From NCBI GenBank assembly GCA_903880095.1, contig CAIRNX010000040.1, forward strand, positions 32,530 to 96,529: a DNA stretch of 64,000 bases, in the 5' to 3' direction. The position numbers and the translations under genes were made by a program. The first letter of the stretch is position 1. Every line of letters begins with the position of its first letter. Source of the stretch: an uncultured Micrococcales bacterium. Its GTDB lineage: Bacteria; Actinomycetota; Actinomycetes; Actinomycetales; Microbacteriaceae. Positions 1 to 10,500 of the stretch are shown here, in pieces. The notes under the pieces were generated by a model. It searched no databases. It saw nothing but the letters and a program-made list of their open reading frames with translations, and had not been told where the DNA came from.

Positions 1-1001
1 CGAGCGGTTATGGGCGAATCATTCGTTCAAACGATGGCTCGTTCCTGGGCATCATCGAGCACCGCGATGCCACCGAAGAGCAGCTTCAGATTGCCGAAGT
101 AAACGCTGGAGTTTACGTTTTTGACTCGCAGGCGCTGCGGGAGTCACTCGGCAAGCTTTCGGCGCATAACGCCCAAGGTGAGCGCTACCTGACCGACATC
201 GCGGCCATGCTGGTTCGCGACGGTGCAAAGGCGCAGGCGCTGGCCGTTGGCGACAACTGGCTGGTTGCCGGAATTAACGACAGAGTTCAACTCAGCGAGG
301 TTGCGGCCGAACTAAACCGCCGCATCTGCGAAGCCTGGATGCAGGCTGGCGTCACGATTCTTGACCCTTACACAACTTGGATCGACGTCACAGTTTCGAT
401 TGGCGAAGACGCTGTAATTCTTCCTGGCACGTATCTAAAGGGCACCACCGTTATTGGCTCTCGCGCCACCGTTGGCCCAGAGGTCGACATGACTGACACC
501 ATCGTCGAAGACGGCGCCAAAGTAGTAAAGGCGCACGTGAGTTCATCGCGCGTCGGCGCAGGCGCTTCGGTTGGGCCATACGCTTACCTTCGCCCAGGCA
601 CAGACCTCGGCGCCGACGGCAAGATCGGCACATTCGTAGAAACCAAGAACGCGGTAATCGGTCGCGGGTCGAAGGTTCCACACCTGACGTATGTTGGCGA
701 CGCGGTGATTGGTGAAGAGTCCAACATCGGTGCGGGAACGATTTTTGCCAACTATGACGGCGTCAATAAGCACAAGAGCCTCATCGGTTCTCACGTTCGC
801 ACAGGGTCGCATAACACCTTCGTCGCACCGATTACGATTGGTGATGGAGCCTATACGGCTGCAGGCACCACAGTTCGCAAAAACATTGATGCGGGAGAGC
901 TGGCTCTAAGCCACGCGCCGCAGAAGAATTTTGCCGGTTGGGTTCTTGCTAACCGCCCAGGCACCGCAGCTGCAGAAGCAGCTAAGAACGCTACAGAGTA
1001 G
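1..1001 (+). CDS. glmU: Bifunctional UDP-N-acetylglucosamine pyrophosphorylase / glucosamine-1-phosphate N-acetyltransferase, C-terminal part (5' truncated by window edge; frame begins at nt 3)
   Basis: Frame 3 is open from the window start (SGYGRIIRSNDGSFLGIIEHRDATEEQL...) and continues into the 207..1001 ORF with left-handed beta-helix hexapeptides and RPGTDLGADGKIGTFVETKNAVIG...NYDGVNKHKS. Confidence 0.95.
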   Translation, partial: SGYGRIIRSNDGSFLGIIEHRDATEEQLQIAEVNAGVYVFDSQALRESLGKLSAHNAQGERYLTDIAAMLVRDGAKAQALAVGDNWLVAGINDRVQLSEVAAELNRRICEAWMQAGVTILDPYTTWIDVTVSIGEDAVILPGTYLKGTTVIGSRATVGPEVDMTDTIVEDGAKVVKAHVSSSRVGAGASVGPYAYLRPGTDLGADGKIGTFVETKNAVIGRGSKVPHLTYVGDAVIGEESNIGAGTIFANYDGVNKHKSLIGSHVRTGSHNTFVAPITIGDGAYTAAGTTVRKNIDAGELALSHAPQKNFAGWVLANRPGTAAAEAAKNATE

Positions 1002-1011
1002 GAACATCGGG

Positions 1012-1989
1012 TTGAGCGAAATCACGATCACCGGACGCAAGCGACTAGCCCTGCTTAGTGGGCGTGCACACCCGGCGCTCGCCGACGAAATCGCCTCCCT
1101 GCTCGGCACCGAACTTGTGCCAACCACCGCCTACGACTTTGCCTCTGGTGAAACCTTCGTTCGTTTTGAAGAGTCGGTTCGAGGAGTAGACGCATTTGTC
1201 ATTCAAGCTCACCCCGCACCCGTAAACCACTGGTTGGTTGAACAGCTCTTGATGGTTGACGCTCTGAAGCGCGCCTCAGCCAAGCGAATCACCGTGGTTG
1301 CCCCGTTCTTCCCTTACGCACGCCAAGACAAGAAGCACAAGGGCCGCGAGCCAATCTCGGCACGCCTAATGACCGATCTATACAAGGCTGCCGGTGCAAA
1401 CCGAATCATCTCTGTTGACCTCCACACACCGCAGATTCAGGGCTTCTTTGACGGCCCAGTTGACCACCTTTGGGCTTTGCCGATGCTCGCCGACTACGTT
1501 CGCGACAACTTTGACGACGGCAACATCACCGTTGTCTCACCAGACTCTGGCCGTGTTCGCGTCGCCGACATTTGGGCCGACCGTCTCGGTGCCCCTCTAG
1601 CCATCGTCCACAAGCGCCGCGACCCAGACGTGCCAAACCAGGTGACTGCTCAAGAGGTTGTTGGTGACGTTGAAGGCCGCACGTGCCTACTCGTTGACGA
1701 CATGATCGACACGGCGGGCACAATCGTCGCTGCCGCCGCAGCCCTGAAGAAGAACGGCGCCAAGCGAGTAATCGTTGCCGCGACTCACGCAATCTTCTCT
1801 GACCCAGCAGTCGAACGATTGAGCGGAGACAGTGTTGACGCGGTTGTGGTTACCAACACACTGCCGATTCCTGAAGAGAAGCGCTTCGAATCGCTGACTG
1901 TTCTTTCTATAGCACCGCTGATTGCACGAGCCATCAGCGCAGTGTTCGACGACGATTCGGTAAGCCAGATTTTTCCTGGCCACGCTTAA
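1012..1989 (+). CDS. prs: Ribose-phosphate pyrophosphokinase; TTG start at 1012 preferred over ORF-track start 931
   Basis: SGRAHPALADEIA...RQDKKHKGREPISARL...VDLHTPQIQGFFDGPVDHL...LVDDMIDTAGTI PRPP synthase motifs. Confidence 0.95.
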   Translation: MSEITITGRKRLALLSGRAHPALADEIASLLGTELVPTTAYDFASGETFVRFEESVRGVDAFVIQAHPAPVNHWLVEQLLMVDALKRASAKRITVVAPFFPYARQDKKHKGREPISARLMTDLYKAAGANRIISVDLHTPQIQGFFDGPVDHLWALPMLADYVRDNFDDGNITVVSPDSGRVRVADIWADRLGAPLAIVHKRRDPDVPNQVTAQEVVGDVEGRTCLLVDDMIDTAGTIVAAAAALKKNGAKRVIVAATHAIFSDPAVERLSGDSVDAVVVTNTLPIPEEKRFESLTVLSIAPLIARAISAVFDDDSVSQIFPGHA

Positions 1990-2121
1990 GCCCTTAGACT
2001 ATTTAGGTAAGACAACGGCGAGGGCTCCACACGGGGCCGTAATCGACGGGGCCAGAGCCTTTAGGGCTTAGATCCTCGCGTGAAAACGCTTGAGTTGATA
2101 AACAAACCTGAAGGAATCAAA

Positions 2122-2703
2122 ATGTCTGAAGCAAGCATCGTTGCAGAAATCCGCACCTCGTTCGGCAAGGGCTCGGCGCGCAAGTCGCGTGCTGCCGGCC
2201 GCACACCAGCAGTAATCTACGGCCACGGCTCAGAGCCCCGTCACATCACCCTCCCTGCCCACGACCTAGCACTTGCGCTACGCCACAAAAACGCTGTGAT
2301 CGACCTAAAAATCGAAGGCAAGAGCGAGCTAGTCCTAGTGAAGTCGGCTTCGAAAGACGTGATCACTCAGGTAATCGAGCACGTCGACCTAGTAACCATC
2401 GTCAAGGGCGAGAAGGTTCACGTTGAAGTCCCTGTTCACGTAGTTGGCGAAACCCTCTCGGGTACAACCCTCGACCTAGAACACAAGACTGTGAAGCTTT
2501 CGGCTGAAGCGACTCACATTCCTGAGTTCGTTGAAGTTGTTCTAAACAAGGAGGGTGCAGGACACCACATTCTTGCCAAGGACATCGTGCTTCCGGCCGG
2601 TGTAACAATGGACCTCGACGCCGATGAGCTAATCGCTTCGGTAATCGAGACCGCTGCTGGCCACTCAGAAGAAAACGCTGCTCCAGAGGCATCTGCTGAG
2701 TAA
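2122..2703 (+). CDS. rplY: 50S ribosomal protein L25/general stress protein Ctc; start ATG 2122 with upstream GAAGGA
   Basis: MSEASIVAEIRTSFGKGSARKSRAAGRTPAVIYGHGSEPRHITLP; position between prs and pth typical of actinobacteria. Confidence 0.93.
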   Translation: MSEASIVAEIRTSFGKGSARKSRAAGRTPAVIYGHGSEPRHITLPAHDLALALRHKNAVIDLKIEGKSELVLVKSASKDVITQVIEHVDLVTIVKGEKVHVEVPVHVVGETLSGTTLDLEHKTVKLSAEATHIPEFVEVVLNKEGAGHHILAKDIVLPAGVTMDLDADELIASVIETAAGHSEENAAPEASAE

Positions 2704-3271
2704 CAACGCCTATCTCGTAGTCGGGCTCGGTAACCCCGGGCCCGGCTACGCGGGCAATCGCCACAACGTCGGCCAAATGGTTTTAGACGTGCTGGCAAAG
2801 CGCCAAAGCTCAAAACTTAAGAGCCACAAAGCCAATGCGGCGGTGGCCGAAACCAAGCTCGGGCAGACGAGGATGATTCTCGCCAAGCCCTTGAGTTTCA
2901 TGAACACTTCTGGTGGCCCAGTGGCCAACCTCTCAAAATTCTTCGACATCGCGCCAGAGAACGTGATCGTTATTCACGACGAACTCGACATTCCAGCCGA
3001 TGAGATCAGAATCAAGTTCTCGGGCGGCCACGCTGGACACAACGGCCTTCGCGACATCATTTCAGCCCTAAACACCAACGACTTCGTGCGCGTTCGTGTG
3101 GGCATAGGCCGCCCGCCCGGCCAGATGGAAACCGCCGACTTCGTGCTTCGCGACTTTTCAAGCACCGAAAAAAAGTCGCTCCCGGTAACGCTAGAAATTG
3201 CGGCGGATGCCGTCGAGGCCATAGTTGCCAAGGGTTTAACGGCAGCCCAGCAGGAGTTCCACTCCGCCTAG
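2696..3271 (+). CDS. pth: Peptidyl-tRNA hydrolase; true N-terminus upstream of the ATG at 2777, apparently CTG start at 2696 overlapping the end of rplY
   Basis: In-frame translation SNNAYLVVGLGNPGPGYAGNRHNVGQMVLDV from 2696; GLGNPG and NRHNVG motifs lie upstream of the first ATG. Confidence 0.88.
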   Translation: MSNNAYLVVGLGNPGPGYAGNRHNVGQMVLDVLAKRQSSKLKSHKANAAVAETKLGQTRMILAKPLSFMNTSGGPVANLSKFFDIAPENVIVIHDELDIPADEIRIKFSGGHAGHNGLRDIISALNTNDFVRVRVGIGRPPGQMETADFVLRDFSSTEKKSLPVTLEIAADAVEAIVAKGLTAAQQEFHSA

Positions 3272-3274
3272 ACT
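3269..3274 (+). promoter_or_regulatory. Candidate leaderless -10 TAGACT-N6-GTG for mfd
   Basis: TAGACT 3269-3274 (overlapping the pth stop), tgaggg, GTG 3281. Confidence 0.5.
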
Positions 3275-3280
3275 TGAGGG

Positions 3281-6200
3281 GTGGATGCACGAGCGAATTC
3301 CAAGGCCCTTTCGCGCCTCGTCGCACTCGTGGCAGATGGGTATCCGGTAGCCGCTCTCGAAGCCGCAATCAAAAAACCTCGTGTCGACATCGTCGCGCCG
3401 CAAGGCGCGCACTCAACAATCGTTGCCTTGCTCAATCACATTCGTGCCGACAAGAAGCTTTCACGCGTTCAGCTTGTGGTTGCAGCGACCGGTCGTGAAG
3501 CAGAAGACATAGCCGCCACTCTGCGCGGTTTAGACCCCGAAGCCGAGATTCTAGAGTTTCCTTCATGGGAGACATTGCCGCACGAGCGCCTAAGCCCTTC
3601 GCCAGAAACCGTTGGCCGTCGAGTTAGCGTCTTGCAGCGCCTGAGTGAACTGAAAACCGAACACAGCGACCATTCCGTTTACGTCCTCGCAAGCGTCCGT
3701 GCGGTACTTCAGCCGGTTATTGCAGGGCTTGCAAATCATCCCGCCCTCGCCCTCGAAACAGGCAAGAGCTACTTCATGCCAGAGTTAACCCTCAAGCTCG
3801 TGGAGCTTGCATATGAGCGAGTCGACATGGTGACCAAGCGCGGCGAGTTTGCTGCTCGAGGTGGCATCTTGGACATTTTCCCGACCACCGCCTCGCATGC
3901 GGTGAGACTCGAATTCTTCGGTGACGAACTCGAAGACATTCGAGAATTTTCGGTGACCGATCAGCGCTCGCTGTCGCTCGGTGAAGAGCACCAGCCAGTC
4001 AAGCTGGTAACACTTTACCCAGCTCGCGAAATAGTCATCACCCCGAGCGTCGCGTCGCGTGCGCGAGAGATGATGCATGAGTTCCCAAACCTCTCGACCA
4101 TGCTCGTGAAGATCGCCGAAGGAATACCTGTTGAGGGCATGGAGTCACTAGCGCCCGTGCTGTGTGACGCGTTGGTGCCACTGGCTAGCTATTTGCCAGA
4201 AGACACCGCTGTGACGATTCTTAGCCCAGAAAAGTCGGCGGCGAGAGCGCAAAGTCTCACCGAGACTAACGAAGAGTTTTTGCACGCTGCCTGGGACGCC
4301 GCGGTCGAGGGTGCAACCGCACCGATCGACTTGAGTGCAGGTGGCTTCAAGAGTCTCGAAGAGTTTGAACGCGACCTCGGCAAGCGTGCCCTGTATCGAG
4401 TGAGCACGTTCGATTCACCTGAAGAAGGCGTCGTCAACCTGGGGTTGCTCGAGATACCAAACTTCACCGGCCTCGACATGACCGTGCTGCAGTGGATCGA
4501 AGACCAGACCAAACACGGGCAGAAGGTCTTCTTGGTTGCCGAAGGTCACGGCACGGCACAGCGCATCGAAGAGCAGTTGGTGGCTAAGAACCTAAAAGCC
4601 GAGGTTTTGCAAGCAACGCTCAAGAAGGGGTTTGCCGCCCCTGCCAGCAACCTTATTGTTCTAACCGAAGCCGACTTCTACGGTAAAAACTCAACCTATG
4701 TGAGCCCGACACAGCGCAAGCTTGCGACAAAACGCGGCGCCGCGGTTGACCCGCTGACCCTCAAGCCTGGCGACTATGTCGTGCACGCGGTGCACGGCAT
4801 CGGTCGCTTCATCGAACTCGTTCGTCGACGCAGCGGCATCGGCAAGCAGCAGCACGAACGCGAATACCTTTTGATCGAATACGCGCCATCTAAGCGCGGC
4901 GGCAGTGGCGACACGCTGTTTGTGCCCACCGACCACCTAGACCTTTTGACACGCTACGTGTGCGGCGAAGCCCCCGTGCTCAGCAAGATGGGCGGTTCAG
5001 ACTGGGCACGCCAGAAGGGCAACGCACGCAAGGCTGTGCGCAAGATTGCAATTGACCTGGTCAAGCTCTACTCGGCTCGTATGAGCGCCGCCGGCCACGC
5101 GTTCGGGCCAGACACCCCATGGCAGCGCGAAATGGAAGAAGCTTTTCAGTTCGTAGAAACCCCAGACCAGCTTTCGACCATCGAAGAAGTTAAGCGCGAC
5201 ATGGAGCGGGCAGTGCCGATGGATCGCCTTTTGGCGGGCGACGTCGGCTACGGCAAGACCGAGGTCGCTGTTCGCGCCGCCTTCAAAGCCATTCAAGATG
5301 GCAAACAGGTTGCCGTCCTAGTGCCAACCACTCTGCTGGTTCGCCAGCACACCGACACCTTCATAAACCGTTACAGCGGGTTCCCTGTAAACGTGCGAAG
5401 CCTAAGCCGCTTTCAGAGCGACAAAGAAGTGAAAGAGACCATCAAGGGGCTCAAGGACGGCACAGTTGACCTCGTAATCGGCACCCACCGCCTGCTGATG
5501 AACAATATCGAATTCAAGAATCTCGGCCTGCTCGTCATCGACGAAGAGCAGCGTTTCGGCGTTGAGCACAAAGAGAAACTCAAAGATTTCAAGATGAACG
5601 TCGATGTGCTTTCGATGAGCGCAACACCGATTCCGCGTACGCTCGAACTTGCGGTTACCGGTATTCGCGAAATGTCCACCTTGGCAACCCCGCCAGAAGA
5701 TCGTCACCCGATTCTCACCTATGTTGGCGGCTACTCAGAGAAGCAGGTTGCGGCAGCAATCCGCCGCGAACTTATTCGCGAAGGCCAGGTTTTCTTTGTT
5801 CACAACCGGGTTGAGAGCATCGATAAGGTGGCCAGCGAGATTCGTGCACTGGTTCCAGAAGCACGAGTCGCCGTTGCTCACGGCCAGATGTCTGAAGGTG
5901 CTCTTGAGCAGGTCGTGGTGGATTTCTGGGAGCGCAAGTTCGACGTCTTAGTTTCGACAACAATTATTGAAACCGGCATCGATATCCCCAACGCCAACAC
6001 GCTTATAGTCGACCGAGCCGAGCGATTCGGTCTGAGCCAGCTTCACCAGATTCGCGGGCGCGTTGGTCGAAGCCGCGAACGTGCCTACGCCTATTTCTTC
6101 TATGACCTTAGCAAGCCTCTAACTGATATTGCCCACGATCGCTTGGCAACAATTGCCACGAATAATGAGCTCGGCTCTGGAATGCAGGTTGCGCTCAAGG

Positions 6201-6814
6201 ACCTGGAGATTCGCGGTGCAGGCAACCTCCTCGGCGGCGAGCAATCTGGCCACATTGCCGGTGTTGGTTTTGACCTCTACCTGCGAATGATTGGTGAGGC
6301 GGTTGCCGACTTCAAGGGTGAAAAACAGTCATCGCCTGCCGAACTCAAACTCGAGCTGCCCGTTGACGCCCACATTCCTTCAACCTATGTCGACTCTGAG
6401 CGTCTTCGTCTCGAGGCATATCACAAGCTCTCGGCCGCCTCAAACGCGAGCAACACCCGCGCCGATCTCGACGTGATTCTCGAAGAACTAGAAGACCGTT
6501 ACGGGCTGGCGCCGCAGAGCGTGGTAAATCTGATCGATGTAACCGAGTTGCGTCAGCAGGCCAACCGCCTCGGGGTAAAAGACGCGATGATGCTCGGCAC
6601 TCAAGCTCGAATATCACCGGTTGATCTTCTCGAAACCGAACAGGTCCGCCTAAGTCACCAATACCCGGGACTCAAATACCTGCAAAGCGCGAGGCTGCTC
6701 ACCGTGCCTCTGCCAAAGGATTCGGCGGGGGAGACCTTGCGCGATAAAGAGATGATTCAATGGGCGTGGGTTTTGCTCGCTCAAGTTTTCAGTAAGAAGG
6801 AACCAAATGACTAA
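3281..6814 (+). CDS. mfd: Transcription-repair coupling factor Mfd, GTG start
   Basis: 1177 aa with CarD-like domain, GDVGYGKTEVAVRAAFKA Walker A, DEEQRFG, RGRVGR helicase motifs and TRCF C-domain. Confidence 0.96.
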   Translation: MDARANSKALSRLVALVADGYPVAALEAAIKKPRVDIVAPQGAHSTIVALLNHIRADKKLSRVQLVVAATGREAEDIAATLRGLDPEAEILEFPSWETLPHERLSPSPETVGRRVSVLQRLSELKTEHSDHSVYVLASVRAVLQPVIAGLANHPALALETGKSYFMPELTLKLVELAYERVDMVTKRGEFAARGGILDIFPTTASHAVRLEFFGDELEDIREFSVTDQRSLSLGEEHQPVKLVTLYPAREIVITPSVASRAREMMHEFPNLSTMLVKIAEGIPVEGMESLAPVLCDALVPLASYLPEDTAVTILSPEKSAARAQSLTETNEEFLHAAWDAAVEGATAPIDLSAGGFKSLEEFERDLGKRALYRVSTFDSPEEGVVNLGLLEIPNFTGLDMTVLQWIEDQTKHGQKVFLVAEGHGTAQRIEEQLVAKNLKAEVLQATLKKGFAAPASNLIVLTEADFYGKNSTYVSPTQRKLATKRGAAVDPLTLKPGDYVVHAVHGIGRFIELVRRRSGIGKQQHEREYLLIEYAPSKRGGSGDTLFVPTDHLDLLTRYVCGEAPVLSKMGGSDWARQKGNARKAVRKIAIDLVKLYSARMSAAGHAFGPDTPWQREMEEAFQFVETPDQLSTIEEVKRDMERAVPMDRLLAGDVGYGKTEVAVRAAFKAIQDGKQVAVLVPTTLLVRQHTDTFINRYSGFPVNVRSLSRFQSDKEVKETIKGLKDGTVDLVIGTHRLLMNNIEFKNLGLLVIDEEQRFGVEHKEKLKDFKMNVDVLSMSATPIPRTLELAVTGIREMSTLATPPEDRHPILTYVGGYSEKQVAAAIRRELIREGQVFFVHNRVESIDKVASEIRALVPEARVAVAHGQMSEGALEQVVVDFWERKFDVLVSTTIIETGIDIPNANTLIVDRAERFGLSQLHQIRGRVGRSRERAYAYFFYDLSKPLTDIAHDRLATIATNNELGSGMQVALKDLEIRGAGNLLGGEQSGHIAGVGFDLYLRMIGEAVADFKGEKQSSPAELKLELPVDAHIPSTYVDSERLRLEAYHKLSAASNASNTRADLDVILEELEDRYGLAPQSVVNLIDVTELRQQANRLGVKDAMMLGTQARISPVDLLETEQVRLSHQYPGLKYLQSARLLTVPLPKDSAGETLRDKEMIQWAWVLLAQVFSKKEPND

Positions 6815-7499
6815 CCTCGACAACCTCATCGCAACCGCTCACAAGCTACGCAGCCCAGGCGGTTGCCCTTGGGACGCCGAGCAGACTCACGAATCTCTCG
6901 TGCAGTACCTTCTTGAAGAAACTTATGAGCTGATAGATGCGATTGAAACCAAAGACGCAGCTGCAATTCGCGAAGAACTTGGCGACGTTTTATACCAGGT
7001 GGTCTTTCACAGCGACTTGGCCTCCTCGGGGTCGCTCGGCGACAAATTCGACATTCAAGATGTTGCCGCTCAGATGGAGGCGAAGATGATCTCGCGTCAC
7101 CCGCACGTTTTTGGCGATGATGAGACCAAGGCGCAATTCAAGGCAGAAACCGGCGACGACGTAATGCTCAACTGGGACGACCACAAGAAACGCGAGAAGC
7201 CTGAGCGCGAGTCTGTGCTCGACGGGATTCCAAAATCAATGCCGGCGCTTGCGCTAGCAAACAAGGTGCTCGGCAAAGCCGACAAAATGGGCTTGCTCGC
7301 CGAAGAAAACGGGCCATTGGTTATAGATTCCGAAGAGCAACTTGGCACACTTTTGCTGACCATAGCCACAATTGCCAGGGCCGCCGGTTTCGACTCCGAG
7401 AGGGCTTTGAGAACCGCAGTTCGCGACCTCATGAGCGACATCAGAAAAATTGAGGTTTTAGAGGCTAGTGACGCAGGCATTATCGCCCGCGAAGAGTAG
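6807..7499 (+). CDS. mazG: Nucleoside triphosphate pyrophosphohydrolase MazG
   Basis: LRSPGGCPWDAEQTHESLVQYLLEETYELIDAIE...EELGDVLYQVVFHS; overlaps the mfd end by 8 nt. Confidence 0.94.
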   Translation: MTNLDNLIATAHKLRSPGGCPWDAEQTHESLVQYLLEETYELIDAIETKDAAAIREELGDVLYQVVFHSDLASSGSLGDKFDIQDVAAQMEAKMISRHPHVFGDDETKAQFKAETGDDVMLNWDDHKKREKPERESVLDGIPKSMPALALANKVLGKADKMGLLAEENGPLVIDSEEQLGTLLLTIATIARAAGFDSERALRTAVRDLMSDIRKIEVLEASDAGIIAREE

Positions 7500-7529
7500 G
7501 TTTCTAGGGTCTTTAAGCAGATCGATCAG

Positions 7530-7551
7530 GTCGAAAATATTGGGTTTCGAC
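7530..7551. promoter_or_regulatory. Perfect inverted repeat GTCGAAA-N8-TTTCGAC overlapping the candidate -35
   Basis: 7530-7536 GTCGAAA and 7545-7551 TTTCGAC are exact reverse complements; no U-tract follows, so operator-like rather than terminator-like. Confidence 0.4.
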
Positions 7552-7574
7552 ACGCCGATAAAGGCGCATAAGAT
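7546..7574 (+). promoter_or_regulatory. Candidate sigma70-type promoter of the giant surface-protein locus: TTCGAC (7546-7551)-N17-TAAGAT (7569-7574)
   Basis: Hexamers with exactly 17-nt spacing; TSS would fall a few nt before the TTG/ATG codons at 7584/7587. Confidence 0.45.
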
Positions 7575-7583
7575 TGAACTGCA

Positions 7584-10500
7584 TTGATGACTGAAGGCGG
7601 GTTTAGCCACATGCAATATATGAAGCGCATACTCGCTCTCGCAATTTGCGCAGCCGCCGCCATCACAGTCTCCTTGCTGTTAGGTTCGAGCAATACTGTT
7701 CACCAAATTGGCTCAGCCGCGAGCGTCAGAGCCTCCACTTTGACTTCGGGCGTTCGAGTTGAGGCAGAAAAAGCTTTAGTTGGCAACGTAGTTAGTGCGC
7801 CAAGAAGTGCCGTCAACCTTGGCTATGCAGAACCCACTTCTTACCGTTGGTTTGCTTGTGCAAAAGACGTTCCATTAGCAAGCAATGCTCAGCCAGCCGG
7901 TTGTTCGCCTATTTCTGGAGCCAACGCTGCAGACCTAACCTTGACCAATGCCGAGGTCGGCAAACACATCTTGTTCTCGATGTCAGTTGGCAACGGCCCA
8001 ATCGCGTTCAGTGCAGCAACAGAATCTGCGGTTTCACCAGCGCCTACACTGGTTGCGGCTCCCGTCGGGCTAAATAAGTCGTTGAAGTTTGTTGCCGCTA
8101 GCTCTGCGCTTAACTCGAAAATCACCATTACAAGAGGTTTGTGGCCGGCAGCCGGAGCTGTAACTTCTGTGGCCTACCAGTGGCTTCGTTGCCCAGCGGC
8201 CGTTACTGCCGACCTGATCGCTCCCTCCAATTGTGTAGTGATTGACGGAGCCGTTGCTGCGAGCTATTCGGTAACCGTTAGAGATCTTGGTCAGCGAATC
8301 GTCGCACATCTAACTGCAGTTCAAGGTGGCGTTACAAGTGATGTTTGGACAAACTCGATCGGTCCTGTCTATAAAGCGGTTAAGTACTACAAGGGTGCGA
8401 CCGTTGCCGGTGGCGTTGGCGACTACCCGTACCTCGTCGACCAAGCTGTAACAGCAAACGAAGGTACCTGGGATGGACCACCGAACTTCACGTATCAGTG
8501 GTTCTCGTGCACGGCAAAGGTAGCTGCAGCTGCCACCCTCAACAAACTTTGCAAGGCAATCTCGGGTGCGACGGCAGATTCATTTACCCCGGGTTTGGCG
8601 CAAAACGGCAAATTCTTAATGGTTCGCATCAGTGGCTCGACTCCTCTAGCTTCAACGGTGATAACCACGTACAGCGCCTCATCAACCAAGGTGCTTGACG
8701 ACCCGAGCAACACGGTTGTTGTCGCCTTGCCTAACGGCGCTCCGGTAGTCGGAATCTCTGTTTCGCTCATTCCAGGCACCTGGACAGGATCTCCGGCGCC
8801 GACAAAAACATATCAGTGGTACTCCTGCGACACTAACGAGACCGCCGCCGGCGCTGACAAGCCAGACGATTGCGATGTCATCACGGGTGCAACGGCAACC
8901 ACGTTCACACCTACCCAAAATCTTTATGGGCGTTTCTTACTTGTCGAAGAAAAAGCGACGAGCATCGCCGGCACTGATTCGATTTTTAGTTCTACGCCTT
9001 TGTCTGTGGCCTCGCGCCCATTGTTCGAAAGCGACCCGCGAGTTAGCGGCGTAGCTGAAATCAATGAAGTCTTAGCCGCTTTCACCGGAACTGGTGCGAG
9101 TTCACTCGAAGACACCGCAAGTTACCAATGGCTTTCATGCTCAACGGCCTCACCAGCGACCTCGACGAAACCCGTCAACTGTGCGCCGATTTTGGGTGCA
9201 ACAGATTCGAGTTTCACCACGGACCGCAACGTCGAAGGTTCATTTATTGCAGTGTGGATAACACTAAGTAACGAGGCGGGTAACACGACTCGAATGAGTG
9301 CAACTACCGATACCGTAATAAAGTCCGCGCCCTCTCTTGACTCAACCGACTTCACTCCTGCGACGTCGCCAATAGTTGGCACAGCAGTAAGTGCACCTAC
9401 GGGAACCTGGCGAGGGGCACCGGCGCCGTCATTCAGCTACCAGTGGTTGGTTTGCGACGCCGAAGGGGGCAAGGCGTTTGTTCAGCCTTCGGGTTGCTCA
9501 GAGATTGCTGGGGCCAACTTGGTCGCCTTCACCCCAACGCACGGTCAGGCAGCGAGTTTCTTGCGAGTTCGTGTTCGAGCAAATAACGAGCTAGGCACTT
9601 TTGAAGTTTGGTCTGCAACCACCTCAGCTGTTCGCGAAAAACCTGTCTTTTTAGGTGTTCCAGTAGTCACTGGGGGAGCTCTAACCGGCACGCCGATAAC
9701 CGTAAGTCAGACTTCGGCGAATGGCGTTCCCGGGCCATCGACAGCAATTGCTTGGTATCAGTGCAAATCTCTTGTTACTGCGGCTATCGCCGCCGCCCCG
9801 GTAGCAACCAACTGCTCTCAAATTTCTGGCCAATCGGGTTTCTCGTACACGCCCACTAACGGAGACCTCGATAAATTTATCGCCGCATACGTAACTAGCA
9901 GCAACGCTCTTGGCTCAGTCTCTTATTTCACGGCCTCGACCTCAAAGATTCAAGGGGCACCATCACTGCAAAACAACCCCGGAGCACCGGGGCAGGTTGG
10001 GGTAAGCCCGAAGGTTTTCTCAGCGGTTTTGGCGCCATCGGCAATCTGGGTTGGTTCACCGTCACCCACCCCAAACTTTCAGTGGTACAGCTGCGCTGAC
10101 GAGGTTCTAACGCTCGTCACATCAATGCCCGACTATTGCTCAATCATCCAAGGTGCAACCGCAAGCAGTTTCACGCCAAGCGTCGACGAAGTCGATCGTT
10201 ATCTTATGGTGCGGGTTGGCGCCAGTAACCTCTTGGGTTCAGCGACGCGATTTACCACTACCTCCTCCATAGTTCAGCAAATACCTATGTTCACTGTGGA
10301 CCCAGCAATTTCTGCTGGCAAGTTCACCGGTGACGTTTTGACTTTTGATGACCTCTCTTATCTGGGCAGCCCTTCACCAACCGTCACGTATTCCTGGTAC
10401 CGCTGCGACGCCGCTGTAACCGTCGTGCAGGCAACCAGCACTTGCCCCAAGATCCCCAATGCGATCGCGAATTCCTATACTTTGGTGGCAGCCGACCTCG

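Noticed and set aside
2080-2121. rplY GTG start at 2080
   Set aside because: MSEASIVAEIRTSFG beginning at 2122 matches the L25/Ctc family start and has a well-placed SD; the upstream extension lies in a structured leader.
2777-3271. pth start at ATG 2777 as given by the ORF track
   Set aside because: It would delete the conserved GLGNPG/NRHNVG region; the upstream CTG start fits better.
7520-7555. GTCGAAA/TTTCGAC hairpin as mazG terminator
   Set aside because: 8-nt loop and no following T-run; overlap with the -35 makes an operator more likely.
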